From: Pelagihabitans sp965238025 | GTDB taxonomy: Bacteria; Bacteroidota; Bacteroidia; Flavobacteriales; Flavobacteriaceae | Reading direction: 5' to 3' | Assembly (NCBI GenBank): GCA_965238025.1 | Contig: OZ250162.1 | Coordinates: forward strand, 992,001-1,056,000 | DNA: 64,000 bases | In this document: piece by piece, positions 1-6,995 of the stretch | How the letters are laid out: each line of letters starts with the position of its first letter | Position numbering within the stretch: the stretch's first letter is position 1 | Made by a program: the position numbers and the translations under genes | The notes under the pieces: generated by a model | Seen by the model: only the letters and a program-made list of their open reading frames with translations | Told to the model about the DNA's origin: nothing | Databases searched by the model: none

Positions 1-1
1 G

Positions 2-283
2 AGCCGTACACAGCACAAAAGAAACAAGGCCGATTTCACAAAAGAAGCGTTGTTTGATTTAGAGACAGATGGCCTAGATGTACGTTTCTTTTCTAAAGAA
101 ATTGATATTTCTGAATTGCCTAGTGCCTATAAAAATGCACAAACCGTTCGTTCTCAAATGGAGAAATATGGTTTAGGGGAGGTCATAGATGAAGTAATGC
201 CTCATGGGTGCATTATGGCAGGAGATTTTCAGATTAATGCGCCTTGGAGAAAGAGACGAAGAAACAAAAACATAACTAAATAA
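2..283 (+). CDS. RtcB-like RNA ligase, C-terminal part (gene cut by window start)
   Basis: Open frame from the first bases to TAA at 281-283. The first visible residues (SRTQHKRNKADFTKEAL) match the MSR-x-x-A stretch just after the HGAGR motif of RtcB ligases, and ELPSAYKN matches the conserved E-x-P-x-AYK near the RtcB C terminus. The tail (VIDEVMPHGCIMAGD) follows the usual final strand. RtcB joins 2',3'-cyclic phosphate or 3'-phosphate RNA ends to 5'-OH ends with GTP and Mn. The active site lies upstream of the window, so activity cannot be judged. The sequence differs clearly from the second RtcB at 2711, so these are paralogues. The stop overlaps the next start (TAATG), implying translational coupling. 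Confidence 0.8.
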   Translation, partial: SRTQHKRNKADFTKEALFDLETDGLDVRFFSKEIDISELPSAYKNAQTVRSQMEKYGLGEVIDEVMPHGCIMAGDFQINAPWRKRRRNKNITK

Positions 284-2055
284 TGGTTAAAAAGGACACA
301 CTTGCTAAGGCTTATAGTCATTTGGAGGGGAAACCTTTTTTCGATTCTATTGAAATTATCAATATTGAAAAAAGGTTTCAAAATCTACATAGGGAATACA
401 AACAAAAAAAGTACAAGGATCTTGCTAGGTGGGAAATGCTTGTCTGGGATTTTAGAATATCAGATGGTAAAGTTCACCCCAGGCATACCCATGCTTCCAA
501 GGATGGCAAAATAATCAATGAGTACCCTTCTTTGAGGCTTATGGATGAAGGAGCATTATCATATTTTAAAGATAGAGCTAGATCAACTAAAAGTTACTTT
601 TTAAAATCAAGGTATAACCATATTCTATGGGAGAGCAAAAGCAAGCATAGAACCTATGCGGTTAATGCGATTGAAAGCTATACTAAACTGATACCTGAAA
701 TATCTGTAGAGATAAAAAACAATCAGTTATTGAATTTATGTAAAAGTTTGATAAAATTATCTCACAATTCAAAGCATAAGGTTTTAGAAACCGCAAATTG
801 CTTAAAAAACCTGATAGAAATTGATGTTCTTGAAGATTACTTTAAGCTAGAGTTGGGTTGTTTTTATCTTGAGAACTACACCATTGAATCATTAGATATT
901 TTGAGGTTTATCTTTAACCATTGCTCTAAAAATTTAGGCAATATGTCTATTGAACTAGTATTCTATCCTGATTTCTGTGATGACTTAATTAAAATTGGTA
1001 GGAAACTTAAAATTGATGTTAAGTCAATTTATAATAAAAAAGCGGAATACTATTTGAACTTGGCCAAGAATGAGAATAGCTGGATAAAGCAAGATTTTTA
1101 TTTCAGGGCAATAAAGGCATATTTAGAAATCGGAGAAAAAGAAAAAGCCGATGAACTATTTGTTCTTTTAGAAAATTCGAAAGAAGAAATCAGAATGGGT
1201 TCAGTCAAGAAAGAGTTTGAAGGCCAAGAAATCCAAACAATTTTTAAGCATTTTCATTTAAAGGCTGAGCAATTAACAGATTTACAGAGTGATAAAATTT
1301 ACGGCTATCTAGCTAATAGTGAATCCTTTGTCCCAAAAGCAGATGTTTTCTCTAAAAAACCAAAGCAATCTTTTCTGGACTTGCTAATGACAACAAGTTT
1401 CGATATTAACAGCAACTTTTCGAAAACTGACAGTGGGAAAACGATAAGTGAATATTGGTTACACATTTCAAATTTTACAATAAGAGAACTAACTTGGATT
1501 TTTCAAAAAGGAATTATAAAAGGAACTCTTAACTATGAATCACTGATTAACTATTTATATCAAAAATCTTGGATTGGAAAGACTTATAGTTTGAATGACT
1601 ATGACGGAAATCCACACGAATACTGTTGGTTACATTTGATTGCCCCATCTTTATTTGATTTTTTTAATCTTTCAGATATGGCCCTGAAAAGGAAAGATTA
1701 TGGGAATACTGGATATATTCTATGTATTGATTCGTTGGCTTTGAAAATTGAAGGATTGATACGACATTTTGCTAAGATTATTGGATGCCCAACAATTGCC
1801 ATAAACAAAAAAAAAGATGGTACTAGGGAAAGATATATTGAAGAGATAATATCACATGAAAAATTTAAAGAATATCTTCCTAAAGAGGATATAATTCTTA
1901 TCATTTTTCTAATGACAAATAAAGGGATGAATATTCGAAATAATATCGCTCATAGCTTCTTTAAGTACGAAAACTATTCTCCGTCCATTATGATTCTGTT
2001 AATCACTGTTGTTTTAAGACTTTCAAAGTTCGAATTGAATTTTCAAAAAAAATAA
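283..2055 (+). CDS. 590-residue protein with C-terminal HEPN-like Rx4H motif (DUF4209-like)
   Basis: Starts at ATG 283, sharing one base with the stop of the RtcB-like gene. No signal peptide or membrane segment is visible. The first ~480 residues are mostly helical, with TPR-like stretches, and match nothing I can name. The last ~120 residues contain DSLALKIEGLIRHFAKIIG and then GMNIRNNIAHSF. RNNIAH fits the HEPN nuclease signature R-x4-H and the RNxxxHG motif described for DUF4209. HEPN proteins are often RNases acting on tRNA or mRNA, but many are inactive. Coupled to an RNA ligase, it could be a nuclease, or a sensor, in the same repair or conflict system. The DUF4209 assignment rests on one motif and predicted helicity. 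Confidence 0.6.
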   Translation: MVKKDTLAKAYSHLEGKPFFDSIEIINIEKRFQNLHREYKQKKYKDLARWEMLVWDFRISDGKVHPRHTHASKDGKIINEYPSLRLMDEGALSYFKDRARSTKSYFLKSRYNHILWESKSKHRTYAVNAIESYTKLIPEISVEIKNNQLLNLCKSLIKLSHNSKHKVLETANCLKNLIEIDVLEDYFKLELGCFYLENYTIESLDILRFIFNHCSKNLGNMSIELVFYPDFCDDLIKIGRKLKIDVKSIYNKKAEYYLNLAKNENSWIKQDFYFRAIKAYLEIGEKEKADELFVLLENSKEEIRMGSVKKEFEGQEIQTIFKHFHLKAEQLTDLQSDKIYGYLANSESFVPKADVFSKKPKQSFLDLLMTTSFDINSNFSKTDSGKTISEYWLHISNFTIRELTWIFQKGIIKGTLNYESLINYLYQKSWIGKTYSLNDYDGNPHEYCWLHLIAPSLFDFFNLSDMALKRKDYGNTGYILCIDSLALKIEGLIRHFAKIIGCPTIAINKKKDGTRERYIEEIISHEKFKEYLPKEDIILIIFLMTNKGMNIRNNIAHSFFKYENYSPSIMILLITVVLRLSKFELNFQKK

Positions 2056-2227
2056 TCGCATATTTGCACCTCAATACTAACAAAAACAAGAAAAATAGTA
2101 CTTCTATGCTAAATCATTTTAATCACATATCGGACGCTATAAAGCTAGGATTGCATCGAATTGATGGGTAGATACTATTGAAAACAGATACATAACTAGA
2201 GCGTCCAAGAAATTGGGCGCTTTTTTT
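2035..2227 (+). promoter_or_regulatory. Leader unit 1: promoter, small frame, attenuator-like terminator
   Basis: A TTG at 2035-2037 and CATATTTG at 2059-2066 (spacing 21) resemble the Bacteroidota -33/-7 promoter. A 21-codon frame (2106-2171) contains GGACGCT at 2132-2138, an exact complement of AGCGTCC at 2200-2206. That second arm is also the 5' half of a terminator: GCGTCCAA 2201-2208, loop GAAA, TTGGGCGC 2213-2220, then seven T. The two pairings exclude each other, which is the layout of an attenuator. Translation of the frame would free the terminator arm, and loss of translation would favour read-through. The structure was read by eye. Confidence 0.6.
2106..2171 (+). CDS. Putative 21-residue leader peptide (unit 1)
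   Basis: ATG at 2106 to TAG at 2169, beginning MLNHFNHISDAIKLG. It contains the pattern H-I-x3-I-x-L-x-L that recurs loosely in the peptides of units 3 and 4 (HIIQQIELCL and HIQLLELHL). The 5' arm of the candidate antiterminator lies in codons 9-11. No strong ribosome-binding site is evident, as is usual in this phylum. It may be a sensor of translation rather than a functional peptide. Confidence 0.4.
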   Translation: MLNHFNHISDAIKLGLHRIDG

Positions 2228-2401
2228 ATGTAAAATTTTTGAGAATTCTTAAAATTCTAAAAGAATGCCATTTGAAAGCTAAGCATTTGAAAAACAGCAA
2301 ATTGATGAATTATGCTGCCATCTGTTAACTAACGGACAGGCTATCTCATGTCTAAATTTAATTGTAAATTCTTGATTGTCAGTGATTTATAATAAATTTT
2401 A

Positions 2402-2612
2402 TTTGTGTAATTCAAATATCCGTTTTAGATTTGCACCAGAATTAAACAATAACATTTTTCACTGAAGTATATATGACAATTTCAATCACATATCAAAAAA
2501 CACTACAAGCACCAGGTGCAATTGTAGTGTCGCTTCAGGACTTCATACACACATAGCGCTACTCGCAATATGATAGAAAGTCCGAAGCTCTAAAGTTTCG
2601 GACTTTTTTTTA
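2402..2612 (+). promoter_or_regulatory. Leader unit 2 directly upstream of rtcB: strong promoter, small frame, attenuator-like terminator
   Basis: The promoter is a good match: TTTG 2402-2405, 20 nt, TAGATTTG 2426-2433. The small frame (2473-2556) carries a hairpin, CACTACAA 2501-2508 with TTGTAGTG 2522-2529 and an inner GCACC/GGTGC. GGACTT at 2538-2543, 11 nt before the stop, can pair with AAGTCC 2578-2583. That segment is also the start of a 9-bp terminator, AAGTCCGAA 2578-2586 with TTCGGACTT 2597-2605, followed by a T run. The ~110 nt upstream of it (2333-2440) are repeated with changes at 5757-5866 before unit 4. rtcB starts 98 nt beyond the terminator. Confidence 0.65.
2473..2556 (+). 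CDS. Putative 27-residue leader peptide (unit 2)
   Basis: ATG at 2473, stop TAG at 2554-2556, beginning MTISITYQKTLQAPGAIVV. It differs from the peptides of the other three units, although the DNA shares the ATCACATATC box with unit 1. The frame covers both a stable hairpin and the GGACTT arm of the proposed antiterminator. Its reading by ribosomes would therefore alter the fold of the transcript ahead of rtcB. Coding status is unproven. Confidence 0.4.
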   Translation: MTISITYQKTLQAPGAIVVSLQDFIHT

Positions 2613-2710
2613 TGCCCTTATTTTTCGAGGCACAACTTTCCGAATTAACATAACAAATCTAGTATGGTTTTCATAAATGGAACGGTCATCCTATTCCTAA
2701 AATAAAAATA

Positions 2711-4102
2711 ATGGGAAAGAAATTAAGCGGAAAAGACCTAATTAAATTGGGTTTTCCAAAGAACAATAGCATCAATATTACTTTAGGTCAAATCAATCGG
2801 TATCTCAAACGAGTAAAGAAAGAACAGATACTGAGAGAAGCCAAAAAAGTATTGTTACATCCTGAAAACTATCAAGGTGATGGGGTTTGGGGTAAGATTG
2901 CTGAAAGTTTGTTAGATCCTGTAATAGTGAAAAAGCATGCACTCAAAACGGTACGTGCACCATTTCATATTTATGGTGAAAATGAAATTGAAGAACAAGC
3001 CAAGTATCAATTGTACGATGCTTTAAAACTTCCGATTTCTGTTGCTGGCGCATTGATGCCAGATGCACATTCTGGTTATGGTTTACCCATTGGTGGTGTT
3101 TTGGCAACGAAGAATGCGGTGATTCCTTATGGTGTGGGCGTTGATATCGGTTGTAGAATGTGTTTGACTATTTATCCGATTCCAGTCTCTTATCTGAAAG
3201 GAAAGAAACATCAATTAGCAAATATTCTTTCAGAGCACACCAAGTTCGGAATGCGGGAGACCCATAAGATAAAGCATGACCATGAAATCTTTGAGCGAGA
3301 TGAATTCAAAAACATCCCGTTGGTAAAAAGATTAAAGGATAAGGCTTACAAACAATTAGGCACCTCAGGTGGAGGAAACCATTTCGTAGAATTCGGGAAG
3401 GTCCATATCACGGATGACCAAAACGAATGGGGATTAAAATTAGGCGAATACCTAGGTGTGCTTTCACATAGCGGTTCAAGGGGCTTAGGTGCAAACATTG
3501 CAAAGCATTACACCTATCTGGCAACAAAACAATGTCCGTTACCTAAACATGTACAGCATTTGGCTTGGTTGGATTTGAATACTCACGACGGACAAGAGTA
3601 TTGGCTGGCAATGAATTTAGCTGGAGACTATGCAAAAGCATGTCACGACGATATTCATGCAAGACTGGGCAAACTTTTAGGAGCAAAGCCAGTGGTTAAA
3701 ATAGAAAACCACCACAATTTTGCTTGGAAACAAAAGGTGAATGACACTGAGTGTATTGTCCATAGAAAAGGAGCGACACCTGCTGCCAATGGAGAGTTAG
3801 GAATTATTCCTGGGTCTATGACCGCGCCAGGTTATATCGTAAGAGGTTTGGGAAATAAAGAGAGTTTAAACTCTGCTTCCCATGGTGCTGGAAGGCTTTT
3901 TTCAAGAAGAAAGTGTAAAGAAACTTTTACGCGAAGTGAGATTAAAAAGCAACTAGACTCAAATGAGGTAACTCTAATTGGTGGAGGAATTGACGAAGCG
4001 CCAATGGCTTATAAAAACATTGAAAAAGTCATGGCGAATCAACAAGAGTTGGTTGAAGTACTAGGAACCTTCGCGCCTAAAATAGTACGAATGGATAAAT
4101 AG
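2711..4102 (+). CDS. rtcB: RNA-splicing ligase RtcB (RtcB2 type, paired with PrfH)
   Basis: Full-length 463-residue RtcB. It joins RNA 3'-phosphate or cyclic-phosphate ends to 5'-OH ends via a guanylated histidine and Mn2+. Visible family motifs, in order: PDAHSGYGLPIGG (about 117-129), GVGVDIGCRM with the metal-binding Cys, GTSGGGNHFVEFG, HSGSRGLG, IENHHNFAW, HRKGATPA (nucleophile His region) and GAGRLFSRR, with GGGIDEAPMAYKN near the C terminus. All key residues seem intact. The next gene is prfH. RtcB-PrfH pairs are reported to rescue ribosomes cut in the 16S decoding centre and to reseal the rRNA. Expression probably passes through leader units 1 and 2. Confidence 0.93.
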   Translation: MGKKLSGKDLIKLGFPKNNSINITLGQINRYLKRVKKEQILREAKKVLLHPENYQGDGVWGKIAESLLDPVIVKKHALKTVRAPFHIYGENEIEEQAKYQLYDALKLPISVAGALMPDAHSGYGLPIGGVLATKNAVIPYGVGVDIGCRMCLTIYPIPVSYLKGKKHQLANILSEHTKFGMRETHKIKHDHEIFERDEFKNIPLVKRLKDKAYKQLGTSGGGNHFVEFGKVHITDDQNEWGLKLGEYLGVLSHSGSRGLGANIAKHYTYLATKQCPLPKHVQHLAWLDLNTHDGQEYWLAMNLAGDYAKACHDDIHARLGKLLGAKPVVKIENHHNFAWKQKVNDTECIVHRKGATPAANGELGIIPGSMTAPGYIVRGLGNKESLNSASHGAGRLFSRRKCKETFTRSEIKKQLDSNEVTLIGGGIDEAPMAYKNIEKVMANQQELVEVLGTFAPKIVRMDK

Positions 4103-4106
4103 GGGG

Positions 4107-4180
4107 ATGGCAGCTAGGGAGCGCATTAATAAAGCATAACAGAAAACTATAATTATTGTAATGCAATCTCCAGCTGTCAT
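4107..4180 (+). promoter_or_regulatory. Long imperfect hairpin between rtcB and prfH
   Basis: Nearly the whole 96-nt spacer folds back on itself. ATGGCAGCT 4107-4115 pairs with AGCTGTCAT 4172-4180 (one G-U). Further inside, GGAG pairs with CTCC and GCATTA with TAATGC, with small internal loops and an A/T-rich apical region. There is no T run, so it is not an ordinary terminator. It could control rtcB:prfH stoichiometry, be a processing site, or be a repair substrate. Confidence 0.5.
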
Positions 4181-4198
4181 TATTTAATAAAATTTAAA

Positions 4199-4891
4199 AT
4201 GGAAAAGGTAATTCAAATAACAGCGGGTAGAGGCCCGGCAGAATGTAGCTGGGTGGTAGCCCAAGTACTCAAGCGATTTTTGGAAGAAACTAAGACGGAA
4301 GGATTGAAATATACCATCCTACATCGTGAAAAGGGAAACCAAAATGGAACTATTCAATCAGTTACTATAAGCTTGACCGGGGAAAACCTAAAAGCTTTTT
4401 TAACAACTTGGCTAGGTACCATTCAATGGATTGGAAACTCAACATTTAGAAAATACCATAAAAGAAAAAACTGGTTTATTGGTGCTTTTGAATTGAAGCA
4501 AATGCAAACTATGGAAGTGGATGAAAAAGACATCTCTTTTCAAACTATGCGGAGCACAGGGCCTGGTGGTCAAAATGTAAATAAGGTGAACTCAGCTGTT
4601 CGGGCAATTCATAACCCAACAGGAGTTCAAGTAGTTGCCATGGATAGTCGCTCTCAACATCAAAATAAAAAATTGGCAATAGCACGACTAAAAGAAAAGA
4701 TGAGCGAGGCCAACCTAGAGCTGTTAAAAAGCAGTATGACGGACCAATGGGAAAATCATTTAAATCTACAACGGGGAAATCCGGTTCGGGTTTTTAAGGG
4801 TACAGATTTTAAACATAAAAAAGATAACAAAAGCTCTAAACCAAAACGGCAAAAGCTAAAAAACGATTTAAAACAACAAAAATGGGACTAA
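4199..4891 (+). CDS. prfH: Peptide chain release factor homologue PrfH
   Basis: 230 residues, matching the short class I release-factor homologue PrfH. It opens with IQITAGRGPAECSWVVAQ, the PrfH-specific start, and carries the catalytic GGQ loop in RSTGPGGQNVNKVNSAVR (about 119-136). The codon-recognition domain of RF1/RF2 is missing. The C terminus is lysine rich. PrfH hydrolyses peptidyl-tRNA on ribosomes whose 16S rRNA 3' end has been cleaved in the decoding centre (colicin E3-type damage), so that the partner RtcB can reseal it. That role is known for homologues, and the gene order here agrees. The last 10 bases overlap the TPR gene. Confidence 0.92.
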   Translation: MEKVIQITAGRGPAECSWVVAQVLKRFLEETKTEGLKYTILHREKGNQNGTIQSVTISLTGENLKAFLTTWLGTIQWIGNSTFRKYHKRKNWFIGAFELKQMQTMEVDEKDISFQTMRSTGPGGQNVNKVNSAVRAIHNPTGVQVVAMDSRSQHQNKKLAIARLKEKMSEANLELLKSSMTDQWENHLNLQRGNPVRVFKGTDFKHKKDNKSSKPKRQKLKNDLKQQKWD

Positions 4892-5430
4892 CTATAGCCG
4901 ATACCTATTATTTAAAAGCAAAGGCAGCATCGGGTTACGATTGGGACGAAGTTTGTGAATCACTGAACTACGCCCTGTCCTACGATGAAAATCATTGTGC
5001 CTCCCTTTGTCTTTTAGGTAAAGTTTATGCGGGAAATTTGAATCAGTATACTGAAGCTTTCGATTGCTTTGACAAAGTAATTGCTATTGACAGTCAGTAT
5101 ATGGATGTCTATCCTGCCTACGCAAAATATCTTATTTGGGCTGATGAAATTGAAAGGGCAACTAAACTAATTGCTTTTGCTCTCACCATAAAAGGCATAT
5201 CAAAGGGAAGTTTGTTTTGGCTTTCTGCGTATGCATCGGAAACCAAGCAAGCATATAAAGTTGCTCTGAAACATCTTAAGAAAGCTAAGAAGTATTCATA
5301 TAATGACGATTACTTTTCTTTCATTGAAGACGAAGAAAATAGAATTAAAAAGAAATTGAAACTGGATAAATCTAAAGCAAAAAAGAAGAAATCTTCAACT
5401 AAAAAAAGGAAGAAAAAGAATAAAAATTAA
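4882..5430 (+). CDS. TPR protein with lysine-rich tail
   Basis: 182 residues. The first ~140 form three to four TPR-like helical repeats (for example ALSYDENHCASLCLLGKVYA and AFDCFDKVIAIDSQYMDVYP). The last ~30 are almost all Lys/Ser/Thr/Asn, a basic tail suited to RNA or ribosome contact. ATG at 4882 overlaps prfH by 10 bases, so translation is probably coupled and the protein likely belongs to the RtcB-PrfH unit. No catalytic motif is visible. A ribosome-binding accessory role is an inference. Confidence 0.7.
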   Translation: MGLTIADTYYLKAKAASGYDWDEVCESLNYALSYDENHCASLCLLGKVYAGNLNQYTEAFDCFDKVIAIDSQYMDVYPAYAKYLIWADEIERATKLIAFALTIKGISKGSLFWLSAYASETKQAYKVALKHLKKAKKYSYNDDYFSFIEDEENRIKKKLKLDKSKAKKKKSSTKKRKKKNKN

Positions 5431-5432
5431 CA

Positions 5433-5643
5433 TTGGAACGTTTAAAAATAACATCTTTGTAAAACAAATGACACCGAGAAAGTTACATATCATCCAACAA
5501 ATAGAGCTTTGTCTCTTCGATTTTCGCTCAGAATATAGTGAGCGAAACGGACGCTATGTGACTTTATCCAACAGTTGATTCTATGAAATAACTTAATTAA
5601 GCGATAAAATGAAAGCGTCCAATTACCATTGGGCGCTTTTTTT
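5433..5643 (+). promoter_or_regulatory. Leader unit 3: weak promoter, small frame, attenuator-like terminator
   Basis: Follows the TPR gene immediately. TTG 5433-5435 and CATCTTTG 5452-5459 form a weak promoter (spacing 16). The frame at 5468-5578 contains hairpin TTCGCTCA 5523-5530/TGAGCGAA 5539-5546, then GGACGCT 5549-5555, which exactly complements AGCGTCC 5614-5620. The latter is also the 5' arm of a 9-bp terminator, GCGTCCAAT 5615-5623/ATTGGGCGC 5628-5636 with loop TACC and seven T. GGACGCT, AGCGTCC and GGGCGC are the same as in unit 1 while the sequences between differ. Read-through from the rtcB operon would also pass this element. Confidence 0.6.
5468..5578 (+). CDS. Putative 36-residue leader peptide (unit 3)
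   Basis: ATG 5468 to TGA 5576-5578, beginning MTPRKLHIIQQIELCLFDF. The ATG lies only 9 nt past the -7 box, so the transcript could be nearly leaderless. The HIIQQIELCL stretch resembles HIQLLELHL in unit 4. It spans an internal 8-bp hairpin and the antiterminator arm. Coding status is unproven. Confidence 0.4.
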   Translation: MTPRKLHIIQQIELCLFDFRSEYSERNGRYVTLSNS

Positions 5644-5829
5644 ATGAAATTTTTTAAACCAATACGTGAAAAGTAGAAAACAAATAAAATAGCATAGTTG
5701 AAACAGAAAACAATTGGTAGACAGACGGTTGTGACAACTATTCAAAATCCGCAGTATGACGGACAGGAATCCTATTATCTAAATTTAATCATAACTACTT
5801 GATTGTCAGTAAATTAAATTAATTTTTTC

Positions 5830-6075
5830 TTGCGTAATCTAAAAATCCGTTTTAGCTTTGCACCATCATAAATTATAAACCTATATAAATGGAATTTTTA
5901 AAAAGACATATACAATTATTGGAACTACATCTCTGTTCGCCGAAAGGGTTTGAACGGTTTTATAGTGATCAACTGTCCATTTGTAAACAAAGGAAAAATA
6001 CGTGTATCATGTGTTGACGTCATAGACAACATTCACATATGTACAGAGCATCTCCAATAAAGAGATGCTTTTTTT
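5830..6075 (+). promoter_or_regulatory. Leader unit 4 upstream of the tRNA array: strong promoter, small frame, terminator
   Basis: Promoter TTG 5830-5832, 20 nt, TAGCTTTG 5853-5860 is a diverged copy of the unit 2 promoter, and the similarity extends upstream to 5757. The frame runs 5889-6017. A terminator, AGCATCTC 6047-6054/GAGATGCT 6062-6069 plus a T run, stands 25 nt before the first tRNA. The alternative pairing is less clear than in units 1-3. CTCTGT inside the frame can pair with ACAGAG at 6043-6048, and GTTG/CAAC with ATGTG/CACAT brackets the stop codon. This is the only visible promoter for the array. Confidence 0.55.
5889..6017 (+). CDS. Putative 42-residue leader peptide (unit 4)
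   Basis: ATG 5889 to TGA 6015-6017, beginning MEFLKRHIQLLELHLCSPKG and ending in a Cys/Lys-rich tail (KNTCIMC). It is the longest of the four small frames. The HIQLLELHL segment aligns by eye with the unit 3 peptide. It may be a true small protein or a translated sensor ahead of the tRNA array. Confidence 0.4.
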   Translation: MEFLKRHIQLLELHLCSPKGFERFYSDQLSICKQRKNTCIMC

Positions 6076-6099
6076 ATGCGCATTAAATTTTTGGAAAAA

Positions 6100-6187
6100 G
6101 GAAGAGCAAGCCAAATGGCGGTGGCCACACTCTTGAAAAGTGTTCGGAGTAACCAGTCTCGTGTGGGTTCGACTCCCACCTCTTCCG
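6100..6187 (+). tRNA. tRNA-Ser(UGA)
   Basis: Acceptor GGAAGAG/CTCTTCC, anticodon loop CTTGAAA in stem ACACT/AGTGT, long variable arm, T loop TTCGACT, discriminator G. No encoded CCA. First gene of the array. Confidence 0.9.
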
Positions 6188-6192
6188 CAACT

Positions 6193-6279
6193 GGAGGGTA
6201 GGTAAATACTGGTTCGTTGCGCTCGCCTGCTAAGCGAGTCTGCCAAAAAGCAGTGAAGGTTCAATTCCTTTGCCCTCCG
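6193..6279 (+). tRNA. tRNA-Ser(GCU)
   Basis: Acceptor GGAGGGT/GCCCTCC, stem CTCGC/GCGAG, loop CTGCTAA, long variable arm, discriminator G. CCA follows at 6280-6282, the only array member where it does. Confidence 0.9.
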
Positions 6280-6286
6280 CCAAATT

Positions 6287-6359
6287 GACAAGGTGGCTGA
6301 ATGGTTAAGGCAATGGTCTGCAAAATCATTTTTTATGAGTTCGAATCTCATCCTTGTCT
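6287..6359 (+). tRNA. tRNA-Cys(GCA)
   Basis: Acceptor GACAAGG/CCTTGTC, stem ATGGT/ATCAT, loop CTGCAAA, T arm GAG-TTCGAAT-CTC, discriminator T. No encoded CCA. Confidence 0.9.
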
Positions 6360-6369
6360 CTAAAATCTT

Positions 6370-6452
6370 GGAAGCATTGAGCAATTGGCTGGCTCGCCTG
6401 ACTGTAAATCAGGTTCAGAAATGACATGTAGGTTCAAGTCCTACTGCTTCCA
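6370..6452 (+). tRNA. tRNA-Tyr(GUA)
   Basis: Acceptor GGAAGCA/TGCTTCC, stem CCTGA/TCAGG, loop CTGTAAA, long variable arm, discriminator A. No encoded CCA. Confidence 0.9.
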
Positions 6453-6456
6453 CAAC

Positions 6457-6527
6457 GCGTCTGTGGTGTAATGGTAGCATCTGGGTCTCCAAAACCTATG
6501 ATTGAGGTTCGAATCCTTACGGACGCG
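6457..6527 (+). tRNA. tRNA-Trp(CCA)
   Basis: Acceptor GCGTCTG/CGGACGC (one G-U), stem TGGGT/ACCTA, loop CTCCAAA, discriminator G. No 3' CCA encoded. Confidence 0.88.
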
Positions 6528-6530
6528 CAA

Positions 6531-6603
6531 AGTACCGTAGTTCAAAGGCTAGAGCGCCCGACTGTCTATCGGGAAGGTACGGGTTCGAGTCCCGTCGGTA
6601 CTG
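6531..6603 (+). tRNA. tRNA-Asp(GUC)
   Basis: Acceptor AGTACCG/CGGTACT, stem CCCGA/TCGGG, loop CTGTCTA, T arm ACGGG/CCCGT, discriminator G. No encoded CCA. Confidence 0.88.
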
Positions 6604-6608
6604 CAAAC

Positions 6609-6678
6609 TGGGAAGATAACGGTGGTTGTTTACCCGCCTTGGACGCGGGAGGTCGCAAGTTCGAATCTTGCTTCTCAG
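6609..6678 (+). tRNA. tRNA-Pro(UGG)
   Basis: Acceptor TGGGAAG/CTTCTCA, stem CCCGC/GCGGG, loop CTTGGAC, T loop TTCGAAT. The D arm is short. No encoded CCA. Confidence 0.82.
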
Positions 6679-6685
6679 ACGAAAT

Positions 6686-6757
6686 GCTCCATTAGCATAG
6701 TGGCTAGTGCATCCGACTTTCTATCGGAAGAGAAGGGTTCGATTCCCTTATGGAGTA
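6686..6757 (+). tRNA. tRNA-Glu(UUC)
   Basis: Acceptor GCTCCAT/ATGGAGT (G-U at the end), stem TCCGA/TCGGA, loop CTTTCTA, T loop TTCGATT. No encoded CCA. Confidence 0.88.
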
Positions 6758-6762
6758 CATAG

Positions 6763-6835
6763 TGAGGTATAACTCAGTTGGTAGAGTACCGTGCTTTTAA
6801 CACGGGAGTCTTAGGTTCGAATCCTAATGCCTCAA
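6763..6835 (+). tRNA. tRNA-Lys(UUU)
   Basis: Acceptor TGAGGTA/TGCCTCA (one G-U), stem CCGTG/CACGG, loop CTTTTAA, T loop TTCGAAT, discriminator A. No encoded CCA. Confidence 0.88.
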
Positions 6836-6841
6836 CAATTT

Positions 6842-6914
6842 GCAGGGATGGCGAAATGGCAAACGCAGCTGGTTTAGAACCAGTACTCTGAGAGTTCGAA
6901 TCTCTCTCCCTGTA
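6842..6914 (+). tRNA. tRNA-Leu(UAG)
   Basis: Acceptor GCAGGGA/TCCCTGT, anticodon loop TTTAGAA in stem GCTGG/CCAGT, T loop TTCGAAT. It lacks the long variable arm expected of a bacterial tRNA-Leu and is only ~73 nt, a reduced form often seen in mobile or phage tRNAs. Confidence 0.75.
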
Positions 6915-6918
6915 CAAC

Positions 6919-6992
6919 GCCCCACTAGCCCAACCGGCAGAGGCAAAGGACTTAAAATCCTTCAAGTCCAAGTTCGAATCTTGGGTGGGGTA
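6919..6992 (+). tRNA. tRNA-Leu(UAA)
   Basis: Acceptor GCCCCAC/GTGGGGT, stem AAGGA/TCCTT, loop CTTAAAA, T loop TTCGAAT. It is also short, without a class II variable arm. No encoded CCA. Confidence 0.75.
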
Positions 6993-6995
6993 CAC

